The position numbers were made by a program, and so were the translations under genes. A DNA stretch of 64,000 nt from CAVQBP01 sp963723205 (lineage in GTDB: Bacteria > Bacteroidota > Ignavibacteria > Ignavibacteriales > Ignavibacteriaceae): NCBI GenBank assembly GCA_963723205.1, contig CAVRQC010000048.1, positions 1 to 64,000 of the forward strand, read 5' to 3'. This document shows, piece by piece, positions 8,121-17,780 of this stretch. Positions within the stretch are counted from its first letter, which is position 1, and every line of letters starts with the position of its first letter. A model generated the notes under the pieces. That model made no database searches, was not told the origin of the DNA, and saw only the letters and a list, made by a program, of their open reading frames with translations.

Positions 8121-10742
8121 TTAGTATGATGATTTTATTAAATCCAAATAAGGAGTTAAAGCAGGAAGATTTTTTTCCTGTGCTTCTATTTCTTTTATTA
8201 AACCAGGTAATCCTTTCTTAAACTTATCCAGTTCATTAATTATTGATTTTGGATCCATAGTAATTCGATTTCCTGTTTCTGCAAATACATTTATATCATC
8301 AGAATTAGACTCTCCTTCATCCCAGCCTTTTTTCCAGTAATCACCTCCATTTAGAAATCCGGCAAGTTTCATTAAACTATTAATCTTCTTCTTTTTACCT
8401 GATAAATATTTCAAATCTTTGGCCATAAATTTTATATTAATTTTTATAGGCTCATGAACTGAAAAAGTATCCGAATAGATGTATGTAGTAAATGAATTTC
8501 CGTTATAATTCCAGGAATTCTTATTTTTATCTTCTTTATAAGTACAGCTAATTCCATTAATAATTACTTGTTCAGGCGGATATGAAATCGGGAATCTCAA
8601 CTCATATTTTCTCTGTAAGGGCATACCTTCAAATTTACCTTCCACCGGTGATATTTCTACAGAAATTTCACCATTAGTATTTTTTTGAAAGCTTACATTA
8701 GTAAAAGTGAATTTTCCGGATTTATAATTGTCATTATTCCCTTCATCATCATATATTTTTGCGTTACCATTTTGACCAGGGAATATATTTAGTATTAGCA
8801 AATCACCATTATTATCAGCAGTGTTATCAACATCTTTCTGCATTGGAACTATTGCTCCTGCTTTTACATACACAGGAATATCTTCCAAACAGGTAGGTCT
8901 ATCATAGATTTGGTTTCCTTTTAAGAAAGTCCCGCTGAACCATTCTATCCAGTTCCCTTCCGGCAGCCAGACTTTCTGCATATTATATAAACTGTCCGTT
9001 CCGGAACTGTCCTTACCAATCGGATGAGTTACGGGTGCAACTATAAAATCATCACCAAACATATATTGGTGTTTCATTTTATATGCAGTCTCTTCATAAG
9101 GATAATCATAATACATCGGGCGAAGGATTGAAATGCCTGTATCATATGCCGAACGAGCTTCAGTATAAATATAAGGGATTAAAGAATATCTCAGTTTTAT
9201 TGCATCGCGCATTATTTTAAAATATTCAGGTTTATACGCCCAAATTCTTCTTTCAATTTCCCTGTCTTTTGTACAGTGAGTTCTTAGTATCGGACTGAAT
9301 ATACCCCATTCAATCCATCTTGTATACAATTCGGGGTTCTTTTTATCGCCTCCATAATGTCCGCCGATATCATGGCTCCAATAACCATAGCAAACATTAG
9401 ATGCTGTTGCAGTAAAGAAAGGTTGGAAATCCAATGACTGCCAGGTAATATGAGTATCACCGGAGAATCCGATTTGATAACGGTGATTCCCCAAACCGCC
9501 CCAACGATGATAAAGCAAAGGACGTTTTGTACCTTCTCTTTCCATATCTGTAAAGTGTACATAATTAAGGTAAAAAGTCGGGTTCACCCCTTCAATTTTT
9601 GTTGTACTCCACTGCTGCCAATCGAGCCACCAGAAATCAATTCCTTCCTTTTCCATAGGATGAAGAATAAGATTAAAATAATTCTCGGCAAATTTTTTAT
9701 TTGTTATATCAAACGGGACGTATTTCTTATTTGCAGGATCCTGCCCCATTGCTCTTGCAAATTCAGGATAGATTTCTTCATGTGGCTGAATACCGGATGC
9801 CGGGTGTAAATTCAAACATGTTTTAAGATTAAGTTTATCTGTGTATGCAAGAAATTTTTGCGGATTAGGGAAAACAGCTTTGTTCCATGTAAAGCCTGTC
9901 CACCCATACGGCTGTCCAGCTTGATCTTTTAATCTTTCTCCATTCTTAAACCATTCAGGTTTATTTACGATATGCCAGTCCATATCAATAACCAATACAT
10001 CTAATGGGACATCATGTATTTTAAATTCATTTATTAATCTTTTAAAATCCTGATCAGAATATTTCCAGTAGCGGCTCCACCAGTAACCAAACGCAAATTT
10101 AGGGGGAAGTGGAATTTTTCCAGCAACCTCGGTGAATTCTTTCAAAATAGTTTTATATTGATTTCCATACATAAAAAGATAAAAGTCTTGTTCCTCTTTT
10201 TCAGGACGCGGCATTACCCACTGCCAGTCACTGTCATCGAAAAGCGGACGTTTGCTGTCGTCGATTAGAGTCCATCCTTCACGCGATAGTAGACCGGGTT
10301 CAAGATCGGTAGCACCGTTAACGCCGTCTAATGTACGGTAGGTGCCAAGAAGATTGCTATTGTTTACTTGACCGGGTACCCATGTTTTCTTTTTACCGTC
10401 AGCAGAAAATATTACTTTTAGATTATCCTCACTAAACTTTCCGTTGTTTAATTTATAATGTAATTCAAACACATCATTCTTAATTACTAATTCATTAGTT
10501 GTTTTAGTTTTTTGAAATTCCGGAACAGGCAGATTTCTGTTTGTAAATGTTAATGAAGCATGATCTTCAAATTTACCATCTTCACTCCATTCCATTCTTA
10601 TAATATGAGGAGTAAGAATTTCAAAACGTGTATTTCCTTCAACAACAATTGCCCCGGGATTGGCTTCTCCAACATAACGTTGTGCAAATAAATTAAAGGA
10701 TAAAAATATTATCGAAAGAATAATCTTTATAAGTGTTTTCAT
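8121..10742 (-). CDS. GH31 alpha-glycosidase (alpha-xylosidase/alpha-glucosidase type)
   Basis: An 873-residue secreted GH31 enzyme with a signal peptide ending at SFNLFAQ. The N-terminal beta-sandwich runs to about residue 200, followed by the barrel entry FAFGYWWSRYWKYSD. The nucleophile is D374 in FWWLDWQQWS and the acid/base is D429 in GFSGDTHITW. HDIGGHYGG and the ILRTHC segment follow. After the DUF5110-like beta domain there is an extra charged tail of about 100 residues. Removal of alpha-xylosyl or alpha-glucosyl side chains (for example from xyloglucan) would suit the cluster, which also has GH3 and GH44. The linkage specificity is inferred, not seen. Confidence 0.9.
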   Translation of the reverse strand: MKTLIKIILSIIFLSFNLFAQRYVGEANPGAIVVEGNTRFEILTPHIIRMEWSEDGKFEDHASLTFTNRNLPVPEFQKTKTTNELVIKNDVFELHYKLNNGKFSEDNLKVIFSADGKKKTWVPGQVNNSNLLGTYRTLDGVNGATDLEPGLLSREGWTLIDDSKRPLFDDSDWQWVMPRPEKEEQDFYLFMYGNQYKTILKEFTEVAGKIPLPPKFAFGYWWSRYWKYSDQDFKRLINEFKIHDVPLDVLVIDMDWHIVNKPEWFKNGERLKDQAGQPYGWTGFTWNKAVFPNPQKFLAYTDKLNLKTCLNLHPASGIQPHEEIYPEFARAMGQDPANKKYVPFDITNKKFAENYFNLILHPMEKEGIDFWWLDWQQWSTTKIEGVNPTFYLNYVHFTDMEREGTKRPLLYHRWGGLGNHRYQIGFSGDTHITWQSLDFQPFFTATASNVCYGYWSHDIGGHYGGDKKNPELYTRWIEWGIFSPILRTHCTKDREIERRIWAYKPEYFKIMRDAIKLRYSLIPYIYTEARSAYDTGISILRPMYYDYPYEETAYKMKHQYMFGDDFIVAPVTHPIGKDSSGTDSLYNMQKVWLPEGNWIEWFSGTFLKGNQIYDRPTCLEDIPVYVKAGAIVPMQKDVDNTADNNGDLLILNIFPGQNGNAKIYDDEGNNDNYKSGKFTFTNVSFQKNTNGEISVEISPVEGKFEGMPLQRKYELRFPISYPPEQVIINGISCTYKEDKNKNSWNYNGNSFTTYIYSDTFSVHEPIKINIKFMAKDLKYLSGKKKKINSLMKLAGFLNGGDYWKKGWDEGESNSDDINVFAETGNRITMDPKSIINELDKFKKGLPGLIKEIEAQEKNLPALTPYLDLIKSSY

Positions 10743-11001
10743 ATTCTAATAATTCCCGCTTTAGAAATTAGTGGTTCAAATATTTTATTTACTTAAAACT
10801 ACAAAAATTTCTTTATCGAAGACATAATTTTTTAATTATACCGAAGAAAATTATTAGTAAAACAATTGCCGCCGGAAATTTATTTTGAAACTCAATCTGA
10901 TATATAGAATTAATATCATAATCATAATTGTTTGTAATTTCTAATCTCCCTATTTTATTTAATAAAAACTCAATTTTCCTTCAATAAAATTATTCTATTA
11001 T
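10743..11001. promoter_or_regulatory. Divergent intergenic region between GH31 and GH92 genes
   Basis: This 259-bp, very AT-rich spacer must hold the promoters for the minus-strand GH31 gene and the plus-strand GH92 gene. The 16-bp string AATATCATAATCATAA at 10912-10927, 75 bp before the GH92 ATG, recurs exactly 95 bp before the epimerase gene at 26762. No clear Shine-Dalgarno precedes the GH92 start. I cannot assign -35/-10 or Bacteroidota-type boxes with confidence. Confidence 0.3.
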
Positions 11002-13203
11002 ATGAAACAAATAGCATTTTTTTTTATTTTATTAATTGTATCATTAACAACTAACGCTCAAACAAATGATAATCTTGTTGATTATGTTAATCCCTTTATA
11101 GGTGTACTTGATTCAATAAGCAACTGTGTTATCGGCCCTCAGCTCCCTTTCAGCTCAATTAATCCAAGTCCGCAAACACCGGGAGGAGCACATGACGGAT
11201 ATTCACCTGATAAGCCAATCCGCGGTTTCGGACAGCTACATGTAAGCGGAACGGGCTGGGGTAAATATGGTCAAATCCTTGTTTCACCGCAGATCGGTTT
11301 GTCTACTGGTGAATCTGATCATGACTCTCCAAAATCAGATGAAGCTGCAAAAGCTTATTATTATTCTGTTAACTTAACGAGGTACAATATTAAGGCTGAA
11401 CTCACTCCTGCTGAACATTCAGCTATCTACAGGTTTACATTCCCCGAAACAGATAGCGCAAATATTATTATCGATATTACACATAATATTCCCATGGATA
11501 TAGCTACTTATATTGGAGGAACTTTTTCTGATGGTGAAGTTAGCATAGATACAATAGAAAAAAATAAAATAACAGGATTTGGAAAATACTCAGGCGGTTT
11601 CGGCAATGGAGATTACTATGTTTTTTTCTGTGCAGAATTTAGTAAAACTCCTGCTGCTTTCGGAACCTGGCATAATAAAGAAATTTTTAAGGGAAGTACA
11701 AATTCCAAATTGATTAATAAAAATGATCGCATTGGTGCATTTGTAAATTACTCAACCAGGCAAAATGAAGTTATCTATATGAAAATCGGTGTTTCATTAA
11801 AAAGCATTAAACAGGCGGAATACTGGTTGAATAAGGAAATTCCCGACTGGGATTTTGATAAAGTAAAAAATTCCGCAATCAATAATTGGAACGAAAACCT
11901 GAACAAAATAAAAATTGAAGGTGCAAGTGATTACCGTAAAACTCTCTTTTATACAGCAATGTATCATGCTATGCTGATGCCGCGTGACAGAACAAATGAT
12001 ATCATTGGTTACCCGGATAGTGCAACAATCTGGGATGATGAATATGCTGTTTGGGATACATGGCGCACAGCTTTTCCTTTATGGCTGATAATTAAACCGC
12101 AGGTTGTCCGCGGTAATATAAATTCATTTATTGAGAGATTAAAAGTAAATAAAGAAACCAAAGATGCATTTATTGCCGGGATTGATATGTTTGCCGAGCA
12201 GGGAGGAAATAATGTCGACAATGTAATTGCCGATGCATACATAAAAGGACTATCCGGAATTAATTGGGAGGAAGCTTATAAAGTTATTAAACATGATGCT
12301 GATTTTGAACGGTTGGGATTTCAGGGAATAAAGAAAAATAATAATATCGATTCGCTTATGGCTCAGTATAAAAGCAAAGGCTGGATTCCTGCCGGAATAA
12401 TGTCCTGTTCACAGACTCTTGAATATGCTTATAATGATTATTGTGCATCTGAAATTGCAAAAGGTTTAGGAAAAACTGATGATTACAAAAATTATCTTGA
12501 TCGGAGTAAAAAATGGATTGCGCTCTGGAACCCGGAACAGCAAAGCGATGGATTCAGCGGATTTATTGTTCCTAAAACAGAAGATGGTAAGTTTATTAAA
12601 ATTAATCCTGAAAAAAACTGGGGCTCATGGAAAGAATATTTCTACGAAGCAAGCTCATGGACTTACTCATATTTTGTACCTCATGAATTTCCAAAGCTTG
12701 TCAACTTAATGGGTGGTAAGAATGAATTTGTAAAAAGATTGAATTATGGTTTTAAAAATGAATTGGTCGATTATGGAAATGAACCTGCATTTCTTGCAGT
12801 CCAGGCTTATCATTATGCAGGCAGACCGGATTTAACAAGTTACTGGACAACCAAGTTAATGAATGAGAAATTCACTAACAGAGGTTACCCGGGTAATGAC
12901 GACAGCGGTGCAATGAGTTCGTGGTATATTTTTTCATCTATCGGTTTTTTCCCTAATGCAGGGCAAAATTTATATTATATAAACGGGCCAAAATTTAATA
13001 AGATTATTATCACTCTGGAAAATAATAAACAAATTGTCATTGAAGGAGAGAATGTTTCAAAAGATAATATATATGTTCAGTCATGTACAATAAACGGGAG
13101 AGAATGGAATAAATCCTGGTTTACCCAAAATGATATTAAGGATGGTGCCGTTATAAAAATAATAATGGGACCTGAACCATCACAAACATGGGGGAGAAAC
13201 TGA
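11002..13203 (+). CDS. GH92 alpha-mannosidase
   Basis: A 733-residue exo-alpha-mannosidase of the calcium-dependent GH92 family, acting on alpha-mannosides. A signal peptide ends at LTTNAQ. The family opening VDYVNPFIG is followed by PFSSINPSPQTPGG and GFGQLHVSGTG. The catalytic (alpha/alpha)6 domain shows TMYHAMLMPRD-like and YAVWDTWRTAFPL segments, then the EPAFLAVQAYHYAGRPDLT stretch and GYPGNDDSGAMSSWYIFSS, which carries the conserved Asp/Glu-rich site. It is one of the few plus-strand genes in this half, read divergently from GH31. It may trim mannose side chains or feed mannose to ManA. Confidence 0.92.
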   Translation: MKQIAFFFILLIVSLTTNAQTNDNLVDYVNPFIGVLDSISNCVIGPQLPFSSINPSPQTPGGAHDGYSPDKPIRGFGQLHVSGTGWGKYGQILVSPQIGLSTGESDHDSPKSDEAAKAYYYSVNLTRYNIKAELTPAEHSAIYRFTFPETDSANIIIDITHNIPMDIATYIGGTFSDGEVSIDTIEKNKITGFGKYSGGFGNGDYYVFFCAEFSKTPAAFGTWHNKEIFKGSTNSKLINKNDRIGAFVNYSTRQNEVIYMKIGVSLKSIKQAEYWLNKEIPDWDFDKVKNSAINNWNENLNKIKIEGASDYRKTLFYTAMYHAMLMPRDRTNDIIGYPDSATIWDDEYAVWDTWRTAFPLWLIIKPQVVRGNINSFIERLKVNKETKDAFIAGIDMFAEQGGNNVDNVIADAYIKGLSGINWEEAYKVIKHDADFERLGFQGIKKNNNIDSLMAQYKSKGWIPAGIMSCSQTLEYAYNDYCASEIAKGLGKTDDYKNYLDRSKKWIALWNPEQQSDGFSGFIVPKTEDGKFIKINPEKNWGSWKEYFYEASSWTYSYFVPHEFPKLVNLMGGKNEFVKRLNYGFKNELVDYGNEPAFLAVQAYHYAGRPDLTSYWTTKLMNEKFTNRGYPGNDDSGAMSSWYIFSSIGFFPNAGQNLYYINGPKFNKIIITLENNKQIVIEGENVSKDNIYVQSCTINGREWNKSWFTQNDIKDGAVIKIIMGPEPSQTWGRN

Positions 13204-13268
13204 GAAGAGTGAAAGGGAAATTAACCAAATAAATATCTCTGATTAAAGATTAACTTCTAAACATAACT

Positions 13269-13341
13269 GTCATACTGAGCCTGTCGAAGTATGACTTGTA
13301 TTAAGTGCAGCACTTGGACAGCCTTCGATAAACTCAGGCTG
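13269..13341. repeat. Paired REP-like inverted hairpins
   Basis: Two related hairpins face each other in the 306-bp gap downstream of GH92. The first has stem GTCATAC (13269-13275) with GTATGAC (13289-13295). The second has stem CAGCCT (13319-13324) with AGGCTG (13336-13341). Their loops, TGAGCCTGTCGAA and the reverse complement of a close relative, show that the second is an inverted copy of the first. This is the layout of bacterial REP/BIME elements. The rest of the gap (13345-13509) holds only short palindromes such as GGTCTGAGACC. Confidence 0.55.
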
Positions 13342-13509
13342 ACAAACAAGACTACTAGTGACACCTAGGGGCTGTTTAACAAGTAACCTTTAGGTTCAAA
13401 ACCTGTCGGTCTGAGACCTTAAAAAACTTTTGCCTTTAACAATTAAATTAGTAACACACTCTAATTTGTCAATTTATAATGTAACGGAATGCAATGTACA
13501 CAATTATTC

Positions 13510-14544
13510 TTAACCTGATAATATTTTAAATAGAATATCTAAATGTTTACCAGCTAATGCAGGAGTCATCATTGGTTTGGTTCCATTAAAGATACAATCC
13601 AGAAAATGCTTCATGAGCTCCTGGTTGTCATCGGAATGTTTTGACATGTCAATTTCAATTTTATCCAGTTTTTCATTTCCATCATCATCAATGTAAAAGT
13701 AGTCTACTACCGGTGAATCCCATGAACAATAACCAAATCTCAAACTTCCTTTAGTCCCGTAAATGCGGGTTTCATTTGCGGCTTCACAATGAACTCCCGA
13801 ACCCCTTTCATAATAATAAGTTAAACCGGTATCGAACTCCATGTATGCTGCACCATGCTCTTCAACATTCTGTTTAATATTTTTATCTTTGAATTTTTTT
13901 AAACCGCTTTTAGTAAATGATTTTATTTCTTTCAGGTTTGGTTTATCATTTAATAATCCAAGATGGAATGAAAGATTGTAAACACCCCAATCCAGGAAAG
14001 GACCGCCTCCGGCTTTTGTCTTATCAAGCGCCCATTTACCAGCAGGGTTATATTCAATGAATGTGCTTCTCATTAAATGATTATGATGAATGAGATATAC
14101 TTCCCCAAGTTTATCTTCTTCAATCATTTTTTTAATTAATCTGAATTTAGGCTGAAGACGTGCATGTCTGCAGCTGCATTCAAGGAGCACCTTATTATAA
14201 TTTTTTGCTTTTTCAATAATCTGATTAGATTCATTCATATTTACAGTCATAGGTTTTTCAAGCAAAATATGCTTACCTGATTCAATTGCTGCAAGAGTCA
14301 TTTCCAGGTGTGTGAAGGGAGGTGAAGCAATTACAACAGCATCAACTTCAGGATCATTTAAAATATCATGGTAATCAAGAGTCCCATGTTTAATATTATG
14401 CTTTGATAATTTCTTTACTAATGTTTCATCAGTTGCTGCGGCAATCCATTTTACTTTTCCCCTCCCATCATTTTGTATTGTATAAATGTGTACATTACCA
14501 ATCATTCCTGCACCGATTATTCCAATGGTAATTTGTTCAGACAT
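13510..14544 (-). CDS. Gfo/Idh/MocA family NAD(P)-dependent sugar oxidoreductase
   Basis: A 344-residue cytoplasmic dehydrogenase. The N-terminal Rossmann fold shows GIIGAGMIGNVH. ASPPFTHLEMTLAA and the catalytic-lysine motif LLEKPMTVN follow near residue 95. The C-terminal GFO_IDH_MocA domain includes GGGPFLDWGVYNLSFHLGLL with conserved Asp and His. Substrates in this family are sugars, sugar derivatives or inositols, and the exact one cannot be told. The gene lies just downstream (minus strand) of the GH3 gene, with a 37-bp gap, so it probably belongs to the same transcript. Confidence 0.85.
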   Translation of the reverse strand: MSEQITIGIIGAGMIGNVHIYTIQNDGRGKVKWIAAATDETLVKKLSKHNIKHGTLDYHDILNDPEVDAVVIASPPFTHLEMTLAAIESGKHILLEKPMTVNMNESNQIIEKAKNYNKVLLECSCRHARLQPKFRLIKKMIEEDKLGEVYLIHHNHLMRSTFIEYNPAGKWALDKTKAGGGPFLDWGVYNLSFHLGLLNDKPNLKEIKSFTKSGLKKFKDKNIKQNVEEHGAAYMEFDTGLTYYYERGSGVHCEAANETRIYGTKGSLRFGYCSWDSPVVDYFYIDDDGNEKLDKIEIDMSKHSDDNQELMKHFLDCIFNGTKPMMTPALAGKHLDILFKILSG

Positions 14545-14581
14545 ATTTTAAAATCCTTGTATAACAGAGTATAAAGTTATG

Positions 14582-16654
14582 TTAATTAACTAATTCTATT
14601 TTTTCTATTAAACGGATATCATTTGAAGATGCACCGACCATTATATAATAATCACCTGGTTCAGCATACCAGCTATGTTTACTGATGTCCCAATAGGCAA
14701 AATCTTTTTCATTTAATATAAAGCTCACTTTTTTACTCTCTCCCGGATTTAGAAAAATCTTTTTAAATCCTTTAAGCTCTTTAAATGGCCTTGGTAATGA
14801 AGCATTTACATCCTGAACATAAAGCTGGGCAACTTCTGCACCTGAAACTTTACCTGAATTTTTAATCGTAAATTCTATCGTAAGTTTATCTCCTTTTTTA
14901 AGATGTTTTTTTGAAATTTTTAAATTGCTATACTTATAAGTTGTATATGATAGTCCAAAACCGAAAGGATATAAAGGTTCAATATTGTTAGATTCATACC
15001 ATCTGTAGCCGACAAATACACCTTCTTTATATTCTATATCATTTACCGGATGATTAAGATCAGCATCATCTTCCCAGTTTGCATAAAACTTTTCTCCTTT
15101 AGGGATATAAGGATATCCGGGCGAATCTTTAAATTGTTTTTCAATAGTGATTGGAAGCTTACCAGAAGGATTTACTTTGCCTGAAATAATTTCAGCAAGA
15201 GCATTGTTTCCATTCTGACCCGGATACCATGAATAAATAATTGCTGCAACTTTATCATTCCAGTCAGTCACTTTTACTCCGCTCCCTGAATTAACAACAA
15301 CGACAATATTTGTATTTAATTTAGCATAGTGAATAATTTTTTGTTCTACTTCCCGAGGCAGCTCAAACGGCCTGTCCCAGCCCTCACTATCATCAGTACC
15401 AATACTTAGAAGAACAATACCGGCCATTTTTACTTGTTCATCTGTTGGATTCTCTATAAAATCAATTTTGTAAGGAAATTCTTTTTTCATTGCTTCAAGC
15501 ATGGTAACTAAATTGTAACCCTCAACTATAGCGGATCCCCCGCCTTTTGCAATTGCATTAACATAATTTCCGGTTAGAAGAATTTTCTTTCGAATTGTTT
15601 TTTTTACTGGTAAAATATTATGTTCATTCTTTAAAAGAACAATACCTTCGCGAGCTGTTTGTAATGCAATTTTCTCATGTTTTGAATAATTTTCTAAATA
15701 CTTCTTATTCTTAATCTTTCTGTTCAATAATCCCATAGCAATTTCAGTTCTCAAAATGTCTTTTGCCATCCGGTTTATGTCGTCTTTTGAAATTTTCTTT
15801 TCCTTTAAAAGCCCCGATGCGTTGCTTTTAACATAAATATCACCGAGATATTCTAATTTATCCATTCCTACTCCGGGCATTTCAAGATCCTGACCTGACT
15901 TAATTACTTTTAACGGATCATAAACAGACCACCAGTCAGTCATAACCAGCCATTTAAATCCAAGCTCTTCCCTAAGAAGATGTTTAATAACATATTCACT
16001 TTGGCCGCACCATTCTCCATTTAATTTATTATAAGAAGTCATAACTGCCATAGCACCTGCATCAATCCCCGCTTTGAATGCCGGTAAATAAATTTCGTTG
16101 AGAGTTCTTTCATCAACAACAGAATTAGAAGTACGTCTGTGATAGTCAGTATTATTACATACAAAATGTTTTAAAGTTGCAATAGTACCTGTTGACTGAA
16201 CACCGACAACGTAATTTTCTATCATCCTTGACGCTAAAAAAGGATCTTCACCAAAATACTCAAAGTTTCTTCCACATTGAGATATACGGTAAATATTCAT
16301 TCCCGGACCAAGCAGGACAGCAATACCTCCGGTTCTGCATTCTTCACCAATTGACTTCGCATAATCACGAGCTAATTTTACATTCCATGTTGAAGACAAA
16401 CATATTGGAGCCGGAAAAGCCGTTGATTTTTCAGGAGGATCCGGCAAGTCTCTTCTTATGTGAATACCCTGAGTTGCATCGGATAAATATAGCTGAGGAA
16501 TATTATGCTTTTCATTTCCTTTTACATAAAAATAATTATGACCGCCTATCAATTCTATTTTTTCTTTTAATGTAAGCTTCTTTAAAATCGAATCTGCTTT
16601 TTTTGAAGCGCTTTCATAATTTATTGGAGGTAAAAAAGGTTTAAACTTCGGCAT
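14582..16654 (-). CDS. GH3 beta-glycosidase (beta-glucosidase/xylosidase type)
   Basis: A 690-residue GH3 enzyme without a signal peptide, probably cytoplasmic, finishing the breakdown of imported oligosaccharides. The N-terminal barrel includes LLGPGMNIYRISQCGRNFEYF, the KHFVCNN substrate-binding stretch and the nucleophile D240 in WLVMTDWWS. The alpha/beta sandwich follows, and the fibronectin-III-like C-terminal domain ends with YYIMVGASSNDI. Domain order and length are standard for GH3 with an Fn3-like cap. The gene lies between the oxidoreductase and the nucleoside-hydrolase-like gene with short gaps (37 and 49 bp), consistent with one operon. Confidence 0.92.
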   Translation of the reverse strand: MPKFKPFLPPINYESASKKADSILKKLTLKEKIELIGGHNYFYVKGNEKHNIPQLYLSDATQGIHIRRDLPDPPEKSTAFPAPICLSSTWNVKLARDYAKSIGEECRTGGIAVLLGPGMNIYRISQCGRNFEYFGEDPFLASRMIENYVVGVQSTGTIATLKHFVCNNTDYHRRTSNSVVDERTLNEIYLPAFKAGIDAGAMAVMTSYNKLNGEWCGQSEYVIKHLLREELGFKWLVMTDWWSVYDPLKVIKSGQDLEMPGVGMDKLEYLGDIYVKSNASGLLKEKKISKDDINRMAKDILRTEIAMGLLNRKIKNKKYLENYSKHEKIALQTAREGIVLLKNEHNILPVKKTIRKKILLTGNYVNAIAKGGGSAIVEGYNLVTMLEAMKKEFPYKIDFIENPTDEQVKMAGIVLLSIGTDDSEGWDRPFELPREVEQKIIHYAKLNTNIVVVVNSGSGVKVTDWNDKVAAIIYSWYPGQNGNNALAEIISGKVNPSGKLPITIEKQFKDSPGYPYIPKGEKFYANWEDDADLNHPVNDIEYKEGVFVGYRWYESNNIEPLYPFGFGLSYTTYKYSNLKISKKHLKKGDKLTIEFTIKNSGKVSGAEVAQLYVQDVNASLPRPFKELKGFKKIFLNPGESKKVSFILNEKDFAYWDISKHSWYAEPGDYYIMVGASSNDIRLIEKIELVN

Positions 16655-16703
16655 ATACTAAGAATTATTATAAAGTGAAAAAATGATTGTCGTCTGTAAT
16701 ATT

Positions 16704-17675
16704 TTATTTCTGAAGATTCTGGATTAGATATCTATTCATAATCTTTTTTATAAATTCATCTTTATTTATTGTCATAAGAATTTCTGCATTTGGCTCTCCG
16801 GAATTATCTATAATGGTGTAGCCGTTATCATCAACTATGACATTTGCTTTACGACTTGTAAATAAATCGGGCCAAAGGACTGAACCGATTGCTACAACAT
16901 CAAACAGATTTGCTTCAGGTTGAGCATAGCTTTCGTTTCTCCATAACGAATAAAGTCCGCATAATGCGTTAGTAAGAGGTGATTGGCGGAATAATAATTT
17001 GTTAAGATTTTCCTCACTCAATTTTACAAATGTTGTTACATCCAATCCCGCATATAAAATATTTGCTCCTGAAGAAACAAACATTTTAGAAGCTTCTACA
17101 TCAGCACGTACATTCCACTCTACATCCGGAACGGGCCCTGAATTATATCCCATATAGAAAGAGCCGAACATAGACACAACTTTTTTCGCCAGCTTAAGAA
17201 CATTTTTATCCTTTTTCAAAACATCTTCAATATTGCATACAGGACCGACTGTAAAAAGAATTACTTCATCTGGATATTTTTTTAGATTACTTATTATGAA
17301 ATCTGCTGCATTAGTTTGGGATGGTTTCAACTTGTCAAATCCTTCGGACCAGTAAAATTGATACGAGTAACCGGCAATTGCAATATCAACTCCCACAATA
17401 GTCGGTGTAGGTTTACCAACCACAACCGGGAAATCTTCTTTACCGGTTTCATAAAGCAGCTTACAGATTGTACGGGCACGCAACGGTGTATTACCATGAT
17501 CCATCACAAATCCAAGGACTTCAAATTCGGGAGAGCTTAAAATAAGTGCAACAGCAAATGCGTCATCAATATCACCGCCAAAATCACAGTCCAAAATGAT
17601 CTTTTGTTTCTCTTTTTTTCCTCCGGCAAATAAAAAAGCAGTACACAATAAAAATAGCAGCAGAATTTTTTTCAT
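16704..17675 (-). CDS. Exported nucleoside-hydrolase-like protein
   Basis: A 323-residue member of the inosine-uridine nucleoside hydrolase fold. The calcium-binding N-terminal motif appears as ILDCDFGGDIDDAFAV, a variant of DTDxGxDDA. ILFTVGPVCNIEDVL and VEWNVRADVEASKMF are also family features. Unlike classical cytosolic enzymes it starts with a signal peptide (MKKILLLFLLCTAFLFAGG), so it acts outside the cytoplasm. Within a sugar cluster it may be an outer N-glycoside hydrolase, or cleave another ribosyl compound. The substrate is unknown and the context gives only weak hints. Confidence 0.75.
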   Translation of the reverse strand: MKKILLLFLLCTAFLFAGGKKEKQKIILDCDFGGDIDDAFAVALILSSPEFEVLGFVMDHGNTPLRARTICKLLYETGKEDFPVVVGKPTPTIVGVDIAIAGYSYQFYWSEGFDKLKPSQTNAADFIISNLKKYPDEVILFTVGPVCNIEDVLKKDKNVLKLAKKVVSMFGSFYMGYNSGPVPDVEWNVRADVEASKMFVSSGANILYAGLDVTTFVKLSEENLNKLLFRQSPLTNALCGLYSLWRNESYAQPEANLFDVVAIGSVLWPDLFTSRKANVIVDDNGYTIIDNSGEPNAEILMTINKDEFIKKIMNRYLIQNLQK

Positions 17676-17701
17676 TTTAAATAAGCCTCAATTCTTTTTT
17701 T

Positions 17702-17722
17702 GGACGAATAATCTATTCGTCC
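17702..17722. other. Perfect 9-bp hairpin in the manA / nucleoside hydrolase spacer
   Basis: GGACGAATA (17702-17710) pairs perfectly with TATTCGTCC (17714-17722) across a 3-nt loop. It sits between the stop of manA (minus strand) and the start of the nucleoside-hydrolase-like gene. On the minus strand the hairpin is followed by an A run, not U, so it is not a canonical terminator for manA. It could be an RNA-processing or stability element within an operon. Confidence 0.4.
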
Positions 17723-17780
17723 CTTCTTTTACTCATCTGAAGTCAAAAAAACTCAATGAAAAACTTTCTAATAATCTGGT

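Noticed and set aside
13345..13509. Possible riboswitch or small RNA downstream of the REP pair
   Set aside because: Only short palindromes such as GGTCTGAGACC are visible; no known RNA consensus is recognisable.
16192..16575. 127-codon plus-strand frame inside GH3
   Set aside because: Antisense shadow of a well-supported catalytic barrel; no domain and no ribosome site.
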